A DNA stretch of 64,000 bases from Iocasia fonsfrigidae. GTDB lineage: Bacteria > Bacillota > Halanaerobiia > Halanaerobiales > DTU029. Shown piece by piece: positions 9,274 to 17,546 of the stretch. The stretch lies in contig NZ_CP046640.1 in NCBI RefSeq assembly GCF_017751145.1, positions 3,576,137 through 3,640,136 of the forward strand, in the 5' to 3' direction. The first letter of the stretch is position 1; the number at the start of each line of letters is the position of its first letter. Below the pieces are notes generated by a model that saw nothing but the letters and a program-made list of their open reading frames with translations, was not told where the DNA came from and did not search any database. The translations under genes were made by a program, and so were the position numbers.

Positions 9274-9807
9274 TTACATCCCCCCATTTCTATCAAAAAT
9301 AAATCTATCTAAATTATCAATAACTAAATATATTAAGTTAATAATCATTAAAATTCCACCTACAGGTATAGCTACTTTGGGCCAAAACATTTTTAATTCT
9401 AATGCAGTTGACGTAATCCTATTTGCTTTTATAGCTGACTCCCATCCAACATTTATAAAGTAGAACAAAAAAAATATCATGATAATTGCATTAAATATTA
9501 CAATCAGATTCCTATATCTTTTGGGAAATAGTGTAATAAAAAAATCCACACCAGCGTGAGCACCCCTTTTCAAGGCAGCACTAGCTGATAAGACTCCAAT
9601 CCAAATTAATAAATATCTTGAAAGTTCTTCAGTCCATGAAAAAGAAACCCCTAAAAATCTAGTTATAATCTGTAATAATACAATAATTAACATTATAAAC
9701 ACCAATATAGCAGTAAAGTTAATCGTTATTACATCAATAAAATTAGTAATTTTCTTAATTGGTTTATATATAAAAAAATGTTTTTTATTATCTTTTCCTT
9801 TTGTCAA
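9274..9807 (-). CDS. dctQ: TRAP transporter small permease DctQ
   Basis: A 177-residue four-helix membrane protein: helices near residues 22-45, 50-75, 95-115 and 130-155, with the FSWTEELSRYLLIWIGVLSAS motif of DctQ subunits. It bridges the binding protein and the large permease. The start is TTG at 9807 with AAGGGGGG 7 nt upstream. It overlaps no neighbour but ends one base before dctM. Confidence 0.9.
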   Translation of the reverse strand: MTKGKDNKKHFFIYKPIKKITNFIDVITINFTAILVFIMLIIVLLQIITRFLGVSFSWTEELSRYLLIWIGVLSASAALKRGAHAGVDFFITLFPKRYRNLIVIFNAIIMIFFLFYFINVGWESAIKANRITSTALELKMFWPKVAIPVGGILMIINLIYLVIDNLDRFIFDRNGGM

Positions 9808-9835
9808 AACAAAGCCCCCCTTTTTTAAGTGTAAT

Positions 9836-9867
9836 ATTTCCGGAGTAAAAAATTTTACTCCGGAAAT
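9836..9867 (-). other. Intercistronic hairpin between dctP and dctQ
   Basis: A perfect inverted repeat (ATTTCCGGAGTAAAA with TTTTACTCCGGAAAT) lies between the binding-protein gene and dctQ. It lacks an immediate T-run, so an mRNA-stabilising or partial-termination role that raises dctP expression over the permeases is more likely than full termination (inference). Confidence 0.7.
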
Positions 9868-9891
9868 AATTTTATTACTTTATTTGATTTC

Positions 9892-10956
9892 CTAATAACC
9901 TAAGGCTTCTTCTGCATTAGAAACAGCTTCTAACATACCAGCTACTGTTTCTTCACCAATTTTATCTTGTAAATATTCTACTACTGGTGGTTGAGCAATT
10001 TCTGCAAAGGCTGTTTTTTCTTCCATAGTTGGCACATATATATTCATACCTTCATCTTTTAATTTCTCGAGCCCTGGGCCACTAGAATGAATTGTTTCAA
10101 TTCCTCTATTAACAACCTCAGCTTGTCTTGCTGCTTGTATCATAACTATCTGAATTTCTTCAGGCAAACTATTATAGAAATCGTCATTAATAACAAAACC
10201 ATCTTCACTCCAGAGATGTCCGTCCAAAGTTAAATAATTTTGAACTTCATTTAAGTTGTTTACAGCTATTACAGAAACAGGATTTTCTTGACCATCAACT
10301 ACACCTGTCTGTAAAGAAGTATATAATTCGCTAAACGCCATTGGAACAGGATTAGCATCAAAAGCCTTCATCATTCTAACAAATACCGGTGATTGCATAA
10401 CACGCATTTTTTGACCTTTTAAATCTGCTGGTGATTTAATAAATTTATCACTATGACTAAAGTGCCTTACACCATTCTGCCCCATTGCTAACAGTCTTAA
10501 ACCAGTTTTTTCTCTCATATCTTCTTTCAAATTTGTCCAGTATTCACTATTATCAAAAACATACCAAGCTATCTCTGGGGATTTGAATAAATAAGGAATA
10601 TTAATCACTTCAAATTCTGGATAAAATCCAGCTAAAACTCCCGTTTCAACACATCCTTGTATGCTGCCATTCATTACCATTTCAACTGAAGCCTTATTAT
10701 CACCTAACTGAGCATTAGGATATAATTCAACCTTAACAGCACCATCTGTTCCTGATTCAACAAGATTTTTAAAGATAAAAGCTAAACCATGTTCTTGTTC
10801 CCATTGCACAACTTCTGTGTTTAATGTCTCAGGAGCATTATAAGATATTCTCATCACCACAGGATTATCTGGAGTTGGATTAACTGCCATACTAACCATA
10901 GAAACTGCCAATAGTAAACAAAGTGTTATCACACTAATTATTGATATTTTTCTCAT
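9892..10956 (-). CDS. dctP: TRAP substrate-binding protein DctP
   Basis: A 354-residue secreted binding protein with a Sec signal peptide (MRKISIISVITLCLLLAVSMV, cut near residues 24-25, no lipobox). The mature part shows DctP/SiaP hallmarks: NAQLGDNKASVEMV, PYLFKSPEIAWYVFD, RVMQSPVFVRMMKAF with the conserved Arg that grips the ligand carboxylate, and TSLQTGVVDGQENP. It captures a carboxylated ligand outside the cytoplasmic membrane for DctQM. The ligand is unknown; the neighbouring lyase and KdsB homologue suggest a 2-keto-3-deoxy sugar acid. AAGGAGG precedes the ATG. A CG-centred operator-like site lies ~165 bp upstream. Confidence 0.92.
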   Translation of the reverse strand: MRKISIISVITLCLLLAVSMVSMAVNPTPDNPVVMRISYNAPETLNTEVVQWEQEHGLAFIFKNLVESGTDGAVKVELYPNAQLGDNKASVEMVMNGSIQGCVETGVLAGFYPEFEVINIPYLFKSPEIAWYVFDNSEYWTNLKEDMREKTGLRLLAMGQNGVRHFSHSDKFIKSPADLKGQKMRVMQSPVFVRMMKAFDANPVPMAFSELYTSLQTGVVDGQENPVSVIAVNNLNEVQNYLTLDGHLWSEDGFVINDDFYNSLPEEIQIVMIQAARQAEVVNRGIETIHSSGPGLEKLKDEGMNIYVPTMEEKTAFAEIAQPPVVEYLQDKIGEETVAGMLEAVSNAEEALGY

Positions 10957-11121
10957 TATTCTTCCTCCTTAATAGTTTTTTTAAGCAAAAATATTTTTTT
11001 GAATGTTTATCTTTATATCCCCCCCTAGACTAGAATTATATTACTTTTAACTAAAGTTAGTTTTAGTGTATAAACAAACTAACTCTTCTGCCTCATTCAT
11101 TTTAACACAAAGATGCTTTAG

Positions 11122-11135
11122 TGGAAACGTTTGTA
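11122..11135. promoter_or_regulatory. LacI-type operator upstream of dctP
   Basis: TGGAAACGTTTGTA is a CG-centred palindrome related to the three sites upstream of the lyase gene. It lies in the 240-bp gap before dctP, a position suited to control of the transporter by the local LacI regulator or by CcpA. Confidence 0.5.
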
Positions 11136-11195
11136 ATTTAACAATCTTTTCAATATCTTTTTTTTATAACTTAAATATTAGTTTTCTTTCTTCTT

Positions 11196-12086
11196 TTATA
11201 TTTGTTCAAGTATTTTTTGCATATCATTTCTTAGGGCTTTAATTTCCTCTTCACTTATATCTAATAATGGTTTATGTGTATATGTTTTCTTTAATCCTCT
11301 AATCTCAACACCAGTTTTTAAATAAGCTAAGTTAGCTCCTTCTTTCAAGATAATAGTTGCCTCAGTACATAATTTTTGAATTCGTCTAGCTTCTTCATAA
11401 TTTTCATTCATGGTTAAATCATATAATTTTACAAACAATTCAGGAAACACATTAGAAATACCTGACACTGCACCTTTTGCTCCACATACCATAGCTGGAA
11501 GTATTAAAGGATCACAACCTTGTAATACATCAAAATTATCATCAGTCTTATTTATAAAATTATTTAAACGAATCATATCTGACATACTATTTTTTATGCC
11601 AACAATGTTTATAATTTTAGACAATTCAGTTACTGTCTCTGGAAGTAACTCACTACCAGAACGACCAGGTAAATTATAAAGATATAAAGGATAATCCTCT
11701 CCAACACTTTTAGCAATTGCATGATAATATTCTTTTATTTCCTGTTGATTCACACAATGATATATAGGAGTAATAGCCCCAATACCAGATACACCCACCT
11801 CTTTAGCATGTACAGCTAATTCACAAGCATTACTTGTTGGTATTGAACCAATCATTGCAAAGATAGGCACCCTACCATCTGCATACTCAACTGCCAATTC
11901 AGCAACTTCTTTTCTTTCTTCCTTGTCTAGCAAAAATGCTTCCCCTGTTGTACCAAGAATATAAAGTCCATGCACTCCCTTTTCAACAAGGAAGTTAATA
12001 TGATCCTTTAAAGCTTCTTTGTCTAATTTCCCTTCTTTAGTAAATGGAGTCAATAGTGCTGTATTAATACCCTTCATGCGTTTCAT
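11196..12086 (-). CDS. DapA/NanA-family lyase (2-keto-3-deoxy acid aldolase type)
   Basis: A 296-residue class I aldolase of the dihydrodipicolinate synthase / N-acetylneuraminate lyase family. It shows the pyruvate-binding GTTGEAFLL, the Tyr motif YLYNLPGRSG and the Schiff-base Lys in IVGIKNSMSDM. The family condenses or splits pyruvate with an aldehyde; the many paralogues differ in the aldehyde. Placement beside a TRAP transporter, YhcH-like protein and KdsB homologue argues for cleavage of an imported ulosonic acid rather than lysine synthesis. If that acid is KDO, the products are pyruvate and D-arabinose, the second a FucI substrate. The start ATG 12086 has AGAGG upstream; ATG 12077 is also possible. 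Confidence 0.85.
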   Translation of the reverse strand: MKRMKGINTALLTPFTKEGKLDKEALKDHINFLVEKGVHGLYILGTTGEAFLLDKEERKEVAELAVEYADGRVPIFAMIGSIPTSNACELAVHAKEVGVSGIGAITPIYHCVNQQEIKEYYHAIAKSVGEDYPLYLYNLPGRSGSELLPETVTELSKIINIVGIKNSMSDMIRLNNFINKTDDNFDVLQGCDPLILPAMVCGAKGAVSGISNVFPELFVKLYDLTMNENYEEARRIQKLCTEATIILKEGANLAYLKTGVEIRGLKKTYTHKPLLDISEEEIKALRNDMQKILEQI

Positions 12087-12146
12087 TTCTAAATACACCT
12101 CTTTTTATAGTTTTGTTTTATAGAATTATTTAATAATTCACTTTTT

Positions 12147-12160
12147 TGTAAACGTTTTAT
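12147..12160. promoter_or_regulatory. LacI-type operator 1
   Basis: TGTAAACGTTTTAT, a CG-centred near-palindrome about 60 bp before the lyase start. The identical 14-mer recurs at 12358. Confidence 0.6.
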
Positions 12161-12256
12161 ATAGATTCAAACTATTTAAAATTAATTTCATTTCATTATT
12201 TAAAGTTATCTTAAGTATAAAACAATTTATTGTTATTTAGTTAGAATATTTAAACT

Positions 12257-12270
12257 TGTAATCGTTTTAC
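12257..12270. promoter_or_regulatory. LacI-type operator 2
   Basis: TGTAATCGTTTTAC differs from the 12147 and 12358 copies by two bases and keeps the CG centre. Confidence 0.55.
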
Positions 12271-12357
12271 CGGTAGAAAATTAAAAAATACATAATTGTA
12301 TTACGTAATTATATTGAATTATTAATCCTTTTCAAAAACATAACACAAACCCAATAA

Positions 12358-12371
12358 TGTAAACGTTTTAT
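12358..12371. promoter_or_regulatory. LacI-type operator 3
   Basis: TGTAAACGTTTTAT, an exact copy of the site at 12147. It resembles a CcpA cre but lacks the final C of that consensus. Confidence 0.6.
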
Positions 12372-12580
12372 CATGAAGACTAATAATAAATCAAGATAAT
12401 CTTAACTATGCATTACTCATTAAAATATATTTTTTTCGAAATACATACTAAAATTTAATATCCCTTAAGAACAATTCCTGTATTAATAATATCATGTATT
12501 AATTATTTTTTCAATAACTATTATATGTCTATAACTACAACAAACGCAAATTAAAGCAATAATCCTTGCTTTTTCTCTAA

Positions 12581-12635
12581 GTTTCATATGTTCTTTATTA
12601 TTAATTATTGTTCTTTAATAAAGAACATATGAAAC
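12581..12635. promoter_or_regulatory. Long inverted repeat with GTTCTTTA half-sites
   Basis: 20-bp arms GTTTCATATGTTCTTTATTA and its complement flank a 15-nt loop. The right arm also forms a compact palindrome TGTTCTTTAATAAAGAACA at 12609-12627. It begins 4 bp after the IclR stop. It has no T-run, so an operator (possibly for the adjacent IclR protein) fits better than a terminator. Confidence 0.55.
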
Positions 12636-12638
12636 GAG

Positions 12639-13403
12639 TCAACATTCTTTCCAACCTAATTTTTTAGAAATAATAACAGTAATCTCTTTCATAATATCAG
12701 CATATTCTTTAATCTTTTCATCAGAAAATCTTGGGGATGGACCCGTCAAACTCATAGAAGCAAAAGCCTCCCCCTTTTCGTTGAAAATTGGAACACCTAC
12801 ACACCTCACTCCCGGCTCGTGTTCAATATCATCTATAGCATAACCCCTTTTTCTTATATTACCAAGTTCTTTTTTTAACTCATCAGAATCAATTATAGTA
12901 TTTGCTGTAAATAGAGGAAGGCCCTTTTCTTCAATAATTTTATCTATCTCTTCTTCTTTTAGAAAAGCCATAATCGCCTTCCCTACTCCTGTACAATGCA
13001 TATATACCCTCCTTTCATTAAGAGATACTGCACTAAACTTATTACCTGGTTGAGCCGATTCAATATATACAACCATACCATCATCTAATACTGTTAAATG
13101 AACAGTTTCTCCAATTTTATCAACAAGTTCTTTCATAAATGGAATTGCAACCTCTCTTAATTGAAAACCTTCTCTTACAATATTACCAAGTTCAAATAAA
13201 CGTATTCCTAGTTTATATTTATTTGTAATTTCATTTTTTTCTACCCAATGATTTTGCGCAAATGTATTTAAAAGATTATAAATACTACTTTTAGATACAC
13301 CGAATTCTTTACTGAGATCGGTAACACCCATCTCGCCATTTTTAGCTAAACAGTCAATAATTCTTATTCCTTTTTGTAAAGATTTGACTATTCCACTTAC
13401 CAT
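12639..13403 (-). CDS. IclR-family transcriptional regulator
   Basis: A 254-residue regulator. The winged helix (GIRIIDCLAKNGEMGVTDL, then FGVSKSSIYNLLNTF) precedes an IclR effector domain with GETVHLTVLDDGMVVYIES, RRVYMHCTGVGKAIMAF, GYAIDDIEHEPGVRCVGVPI and ASMSLTGPSPRF. Many relatives sense sugar-acid intermediates. ATG 13403 is the family-like start, although the AAGGGGG stretch is 12 nt away; the open frame continues upstream and overlaps the end of the KdsB gene. It is co-directional with the KdsB gene before it and the lyase after it. Confidence 0.9.
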   Translation of the reverse strand: MVSGIVKSLQKGIRIIDCLAKNGEMGVTDLSKEFGVSKSSIYNLLNTFAQNHWVEKNEITNKYKLGIRLFELGNIVREGFQLREVAIPFMKELVDKIGETVHLTVLDDGMVVYIESAQPGNKFSAVSLNERRVYMHCTGVGKAIMAFLKEEEIDKIIEEKGLPLFTANTIIDSDELKKELGNIRKRGYAIDDIEHEPGVRCVGVPIFNEKGEAFASMSLTGPSPRFSDEKIKEYADIMKEITVIISKKLGWKEC

Positions 13404-13446
13404 TACTAAGTTCAACCCCCTTAATAAAAATATTAAAACTTCCTTT

Positions 13447-14172
13447 TTAAACATTATTATGTTTTAGTAACTTACTTACTCGTTTCAAATCATCCTGAGT
13501 ATCTACACCCACTAGTTTACAATCTGTTTCTAATACTTTTATTTTAAACCCATTTTCGATCACTCTAAGTTGTTCTAATGATTCTGCAATTTCTAATTCT
13601 GTCGGTTCCATCTTAACATAATCCAAGAGAAATTCCCGTTTATACCCATATATACCAATATGTTTAAAATAATCTTGTGCTTTATTTTCCCGTAAATAAG
13701 GAAGTGGATATCTTGAAAAATAAATTGCATTAGAATTTTTATCTGTTATAACCTTAACACAATTTGGATTCATAATATCTCTCTCGTTTTCAATCTTTTG
13801 TTTTAATGTAGCCATTACACATTCCTCATCACTAAACGCTTCAATAACTTGATTAATCACTTTACTATTTATTAAAGGTTCATCTCCCTGAACATTTATT
13901 ATAATGTCAACATCAATTGCTGAAGCTACCTCTGCTATACGACTACTACCGTTGATATGATCTTTCCGAGTCATCATAACCTTTCCACCAAAAGATTTAA
14001 CAATATCATATATTTTTTTATCATCACAGGCAACAACAACATCATATAAATCAGCTTTACTGACACGTTCATAAACATGCTGAATCATTGGTTTTCCATT
14101 AATATTAGTTAATACCTTGTTTGGTAATCGTGTTGACTTTAACCTTGCTGGAATTACAGCAACTATTTTCAT
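13447..14172 (-). CDS. kdsB: CMP-KDO synthetase homologue (KdsB-like cytidylyltransferase)
   Basis: A 241-residue protein with the KdsB layout: PARLKSTRLPNKVL nucleotide loop, VVVACDD, NVQGDEPLI with the metal-binding Asp, FSRYPLPY, HIGIYGYKREFL and ESLEQLRVIENG. Family role: activate 3-deoxy-D-manno-octulosonate with CTP for outer-membrane LPS. The usual HxSGTDR motif reads HINGSSR, so substrate preference may differ. It lies among transport and catabolic genes rather than with kdsA/kdsD or waaA, which suggests scavenging or activation of an imported ulosonic acid (inference). GAGG sits 7 nt before ATG 14172. Its end abuts the IclR gene. Confidence 0.85.
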   Translation of the reverse strand: MKIVAVIPARLKSTRLPNKVLTNINGKPMIQHVYERVSKADLYDVVVACDDKKIYDIVKSFGGKVMMTRKDHINGSSRIAEVASAIDVDIIINVQGDEPLINSKVINQVIEAFSDEECVMATLKQKIENERDIMNPNCVKVITDKNSNAIYFSRYPLPYLRENKAQDYFKHIGIYGYKREFLLDYVKMEPTELEIAESLEQLRVIENGFKIKVLETDCKLVGVDTQDDLKRVSKLLKHNNV

Positions 14173-14324
14173 CTTATCACCTCTCAAAATATCTTAAATC
14201 CTTTTAGGATAATAATTAGTTACTAATCTAACGTCAATTAAATCAAATATATTTAATATGCTGAAGTGTTAAAAATTAATTATAACAGTAGCTAATATTA
14301 CTCATGGAAACAATTATTTCTTTA

Positions 14325-14771
14325 TTAAATTTTAATTTTTATAATAATTTTCTCTACAGCAACTCGAGTCTCTTCAGGATTCAATCCTGACATATGAGCA
14401 TCTTCTGGAAAAAAAATAGCAAAATCATTATTTTTAAGGTGTACAAATGATTTTACTTCACCTTTTAAAATTTTCAAATCGTTTTTATTGTTATAAACAA
14501 TTTCATTAAGTATATTTATTGGAGAATAAGCTATTTTTTCTTCACCATTTAGAATAAACTGAATATCTATAAACTTTTCATGAGCTTCCCAAAAAGTCTC
14601 ACCTAAGTATAAAGTATCATATGTTTCTTTTATAATTAATATATTATCATTTACATTATATTTCCCATATGGTAGATCTTCTAAATTTTCTTTAATTAGA
14701 TACTCAAACCCAATTTTAAAATTATTATTTAATATATATTTCTTGTAATTTAAAATATTAGATGCAATCAT
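14325..14771 (-). CDS. YhcH/YjgK/YiaL (DUF386) family protein
   Basis: A 149-residue cupin-like protein with the family signatures GETFWEAHEKFIDIQFIL and AIFFPEDAHMSGL, which carry the conserved Glu/His metal ligands. Relatives occur in sialate (nan) and yia operons next to TRAP transporters, and the sialate member is reported to speed anomer exchange of the sugar acid. Here it is the first gene of the ulosonic-acid set, so a mutarotase-type job on the imported acid is plausible. AGGAGG is well placed before ATG 14771; an upstream in-frame ATG lacks such a site. Confidence 0.85.
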   Translation of the reverse strand: MIASNILNYKKYILNNNFKIGFEYLIKENLEDLPYGKYNVNDNILIIKETYDTLYLGETFWEAHEKFIDIQFILNGEEKIAYSPINILNEIVYNNKNDLKILKGEVKSFVHLKNNDFAIFFPEDAHMSGLNPEETRVAVEKIIIKIKI

Positions 14772-14801
14772 AAAACACCTCCTTTTAAATATTAAAGACA
14801 A

Positions 14802-15332
14802 TTACAATATTACAAATCTTTTAAACATATATTGATTAACCAAAACTCAAATTGAATTTGTTAGCAATACCAAAAATTTTATAATATATATCACTAAAAC
14901 CTTGTTATATTAAAAATTTGACTTAAAAACTTGTCCCCCTCTTTTTGAAGTTATTTGGTGGAATATTACCTTTTTCAATCAGAAAAAGAAAAGTCGGTGA
15001 CCAACTTTGAAACCAAATGATTAATGTCTTACTTGCTTATATTCAGGTTCAATATTATATTATTTACTATATCATAATTTTACTTGTTAGCAAAGACTTT
15101 ATGTTCAAAAACAGAAATTCTTAATTTAAAAACAAAAATAACTAAAAATAGTTTCCTTATTAATTTTTAACCTTTACTAACATCAAAAATCATTAAAACT
15201 GGTAGAGAACTCCTTCCACCATTATAATGACTGGCTTTATAGAGATATTCGTTTTGAAATTTTTATATCAACAAATCATATTTCCTCACTACCAGGGCTA
15301 ATTCACGATAATATAAGCTGTTTCTGTATGAG
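14802..15332. other. AT-rich gap, no gene recognised
   Basis: About 530 bp with no open frame that resembles a known family on either strand. It borders the intron remnant and may contain further eroded mobile DNA, which I cannot identify. Confidence 0.4.
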
Positions 15333-15446
15333 CTACAATTGGCTGGTCAATAATTCATCAGTTACACTTCGCATAACTCTTTCTGCTGCTCCCTTACTCT
15401 TGACATATAGTTGCTTATCATCTGTATAATGGCAGAATCCGCACAT
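15333..15446 (-). mobile_element. Group IIC intron remnant: reverse-transcriptase palm fragment
   Basis: The minus strand encodes CHYTDDKQLYVKSKGAAERVM, split here as CHYTDDKQLY and VKSKGAAERVMRSVT. This matches the catalytic palm of group II intron reverse transcriptases (RYADDxxIYVKSxRAxERVM). It begins at GTGCG (15444-15440), the usual 5' end of such introns, which comes 8 nt after the hairpin of the chemoreceptor terminator on the same strand. Group IIC introns insert exactly there. Nearly all of the intron is deleted, the YADD motif is changed to YTDD, and the fragment stops after ~37 codons. Confidence 0.7.
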
Positions 15447-15451
15447 TAAAT

Positions 15452-15485
15452 AAAACAGTCCTGCCTTTAAAGGCAGGACTGTTTT
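15452..15485 (-). terminator. Intrinsic terminator of the chemoreceptor gene
   Basis: AAAACAGTCCTGCCT pairs perfectly with AGGCAGGACTGTTTT around a short loop, 14 nt past the mcp stop, followed by TTTTATTT on the minus strand. Confidence 0.9.
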
Positions 15486-15498
15486 ATTTTTCTTTACC

Positions 15499-17484
15499 CT
15501 ATATTTTAAACTTATCCACTGTTTCACTAAGCCTTGCTGATCCATCTGCTAGCTGTTGGGTAAGTGATATAATCTCCTCAGTAGAAGCTATCTGTTCTTC
15601 ACTGGAAGCAGCAACCTCTTCAGCAGTCTGGGCAAATTCTTCACTAACAACAGATATGTCATTAATTGCCTGATCAACACTCTGGCTATTATGATTCATA
15701 ACACCAGTCTTCTCTTTAACCCTATCAAGAGACTCTTTTAAATTAACAGCCATCTGATTGATATCAGCAAATATTTTACCTGTCTCCTGAATGGACAGTA
15801 CACTATCATCAACATTAGCTGTACCCTCAGACATTTGATCTACAGCATCTTTAATTCCAGTCTGTATTTCACTAATTAGGGCAGCTATTTTATCAGTAGC
15901 ACCTGCTGATTCCTCAGCTAATTCCCTTATCTCATCTGCTACTACACTGAATCCACGTCCTGCTTCCCCAGCACGGGCAGCCTCTATCGCTGCATTTAAA
16001 GCCAGCATATTTGTTTGTTCAGAGATACTACTAATTAATCCAACTATTTGTCCAATCTCCTGAGAATACTCTCCAAGTGTATTAATCTCCTTACCTATTC
16101 TACTGTTATCATCTTTAACTGCCTTTACTTTGTTAACAGATTCCTTAATTGATTTATTCCCCACAGATATCTTTTGACTTACTTCCTCTGCTTCATTAGC
16201 AAGTTCAATAGAACTGGTCCTAATTCCGTCTATTTCATTGCTTAATAATTTTACATTATTAGCTGTTTCATCAACCTGGGCACTCTGCTCTTCGGCACCT
16301 GAAGCAACATTTTGTATACTCACTCCAACCTGTTCAGCTGTATTACCAATCTGTTCTACAGAATGCTGTACCTCATTACTTGACTGGACTACATTAGAGG
16401 AGACATCCTTGACCTGTTTTATTATATCTCTAAAATTTACTGTCATTTCCCTTACCTGTCTGGCTAAAATACCTATCTCATCCTTACGATTCATAGTATT
16501 TCCTGTTATTTCTTTTCTTAAATCTCCTTTAGCCAGACTACTTATTACTTCTAACAGTGTTAGAATTGGTGAGGTTATGTAATTCGCAATAAAATTGCTA
16601 ACTAGTAGCCCGATTAAGATTGCTATCAGACTGATCAAAAAACTCCCCTTTTTTACAATCTGTAGACCATTTAAAACCTCCTGGCTTTTTACCCCCATTG
16701 CTATCGACCAGTCAGTTAAGTCTATTGGTGTATAGACCAGCCACCTCTCTTCCCCCTGCTGCTGATAAAAGTCTACTCCTGACTTACCATGCATTTTGGC
16801 TGTAATGCCTTTAAGACCATCTCCTGCATTATCAATCAAAGAACTATTACCTATGTATTTTTCCTCAGGATGGGCAATTGTATTATTATCATCATTAATA
16901 ATCCAGCCAAAGCCTTTCCCGTTTATATTCATCTCTTGGACTAAAGTCTGTAGAAACTTAAGTTCTATCGTTGCCCCTACAATACCAATAACCTGATCAT
17001 CAGTAAAGCGTTTTATAATCGGGCTAGCAATAACTATAATCTGTTTGCCTGTTGCCTTACTTATTACCGGGTCAGAAATCACTGTCTCATTATTATTAAT
17101 TGCTCTCTTAAAATAGGGTCGATCCTTAATATTCCCATTCTCACCAGCAGTAACCTGATACTCTCCTGTTAAATCTGCTACCAGAATAGATTCTATATAG
17201 TCCTCGTGGCTTAGTATCCTCTCAAATATAGGCTGCTGTTGCCCCCAGTCCATAAACTTTATTGCATCAGTATCAGCTAAATTCATAATCTGAGCCCTGA
17301 TAGCCTGTAACTGTAAAGAAATTGCCTCTGCATTACTATTAACAAGCTGTCTGGCAGAATTAACTGCCATCTCCCTTATTACTCCTTTAGACTGGTTATA
17401 TGCAAACCATGAACTGGTAGCAATAAGTACAATAACCAGTAGACTAATTATAAGCATTAATCTTGATTTAATAGTCTTCAACAT
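15499..17484 (-). CDS. Methyl-accepting chemotaxis protein with dCache sensor
   Basis: A 661-residue transmembrane chemoreceptor. A first membrane helix (about residues 9-28) is followed by an extracytoplasmic double-Cache domain ([38 protein letters not shown]), a second helix near 282-302, HAMP, and a long signalling coiled coil. The hairpin tip region reads [21 protein letters not shown], the CheA/CheW contact. It reports ligand binding to the flagellar chemotaxis system. It follows dhaL2 after a terminator, so its ligand could be related to Dha-type compounds only by proximity. GGAGGG precedes the ATG. Confidence 0.93.
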   Translation of the reverse strand: MLKTIKSRLMLIISLLVIVLIATSSWFAYNQSKGVIREMAVNSARQLVNSNAEAISLQLQAIRAQIMNLADTDAIKFMDWGQQQPIFERILSHEDYIESILVADLTGEYQVTAGENGNIKDRPYFKRAINNNETVISDPVISKATGKQIIVIASPIIKRFTDDQVIGIVGATIELKFLQTLVQEMNINGKGFGWIINDDNNTIAHPEEKYIGNSSLIDNAGDGLKGITAKMHGKSGVDFYQQQGEERWLVYTPIDLTDWSIAMGVKSQEVLNGLQIVKKGSFLISLIAILIGLLVSNFIANYITSPILTLLEVISSLAKGDLRKEITGNTMNRKDEIGILARQVREMTVNFRDIIKQVKDVSSNVVQSSNEVQHSVEQIGNTAEQVGVSIQNVASGAEEQSAQVDETANNVKLLSNEIDGIRTSSIELANEAEEVSQKISVGNKSIKESVNKVKAVKDDNSRIGKEINTLGEYSQEIGQIVGLISSISEQTNMLALNAAIEAARAGEAGRGFSVVADEIRELAEESAGATDKIAALISEIQTGIKDAVDQMSEGTANVDDSVLSIQETGKIFADINQMAVNLKESLDRVKEKTGVMNHNSQSVDQAINDISVVSEEFAQTAEEVAASSEEQIASTEEIISLTQQLADGSARLSETVDKFKI

Positions 17485-17504
17485 AAAAATCCCTCCAAAC
17501 TATT

Positions 17505-17533
17505 GAAAAAAGCTGGACCCAGCTGGACCCAGC
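17505..17533 (-). terminator. Repeat-built terminator between dhaL2 and mcp
   Basis: A 10-bp unit (AGCTGGACCC) repeated in tandem folds on the minus strand as GCTGG...CCAGC with an inner CCAGCTGG, followed by TTTTTT. This should end dhaK2L2 transcription before the chemoreceptor gene. Confidence 0.6.
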
Positions 17534-17546
17534 ATAATATATATCC

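Larger units (their letters stand above)
12099..12638. promoter_or_regulatory. Long regulatory gap upstream of the lyase gene
   Basis: A 540-bp gap without a credible gene. It contains three CG-centred operator-like sites (12147, 12257, 12358) and a long inverted repeat of a different sequence at 12581-12635. The size and the two site types suggest that both the LacI and the IclR regulators act here. I could not pick a convincing -35/-10 pair. Confidence 0.55.

Noticed and set aside
12147-12371. The three palindromes as classical CcpA cre sites
   Set aside because: They lack the C near the 3' end of the cre consensus and cluster at one locus with its own LacI gene. CcpA is still possible but is not the first choice.
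15447-15545. Extension of the intron-remnant frame into the end of the chemoreceptor gene
   Set aside because: The extra residues are the complement or shifted reading of the terminator and mcp 3' end; only the part from GTGCG onward resembles a reverse transcriptase.
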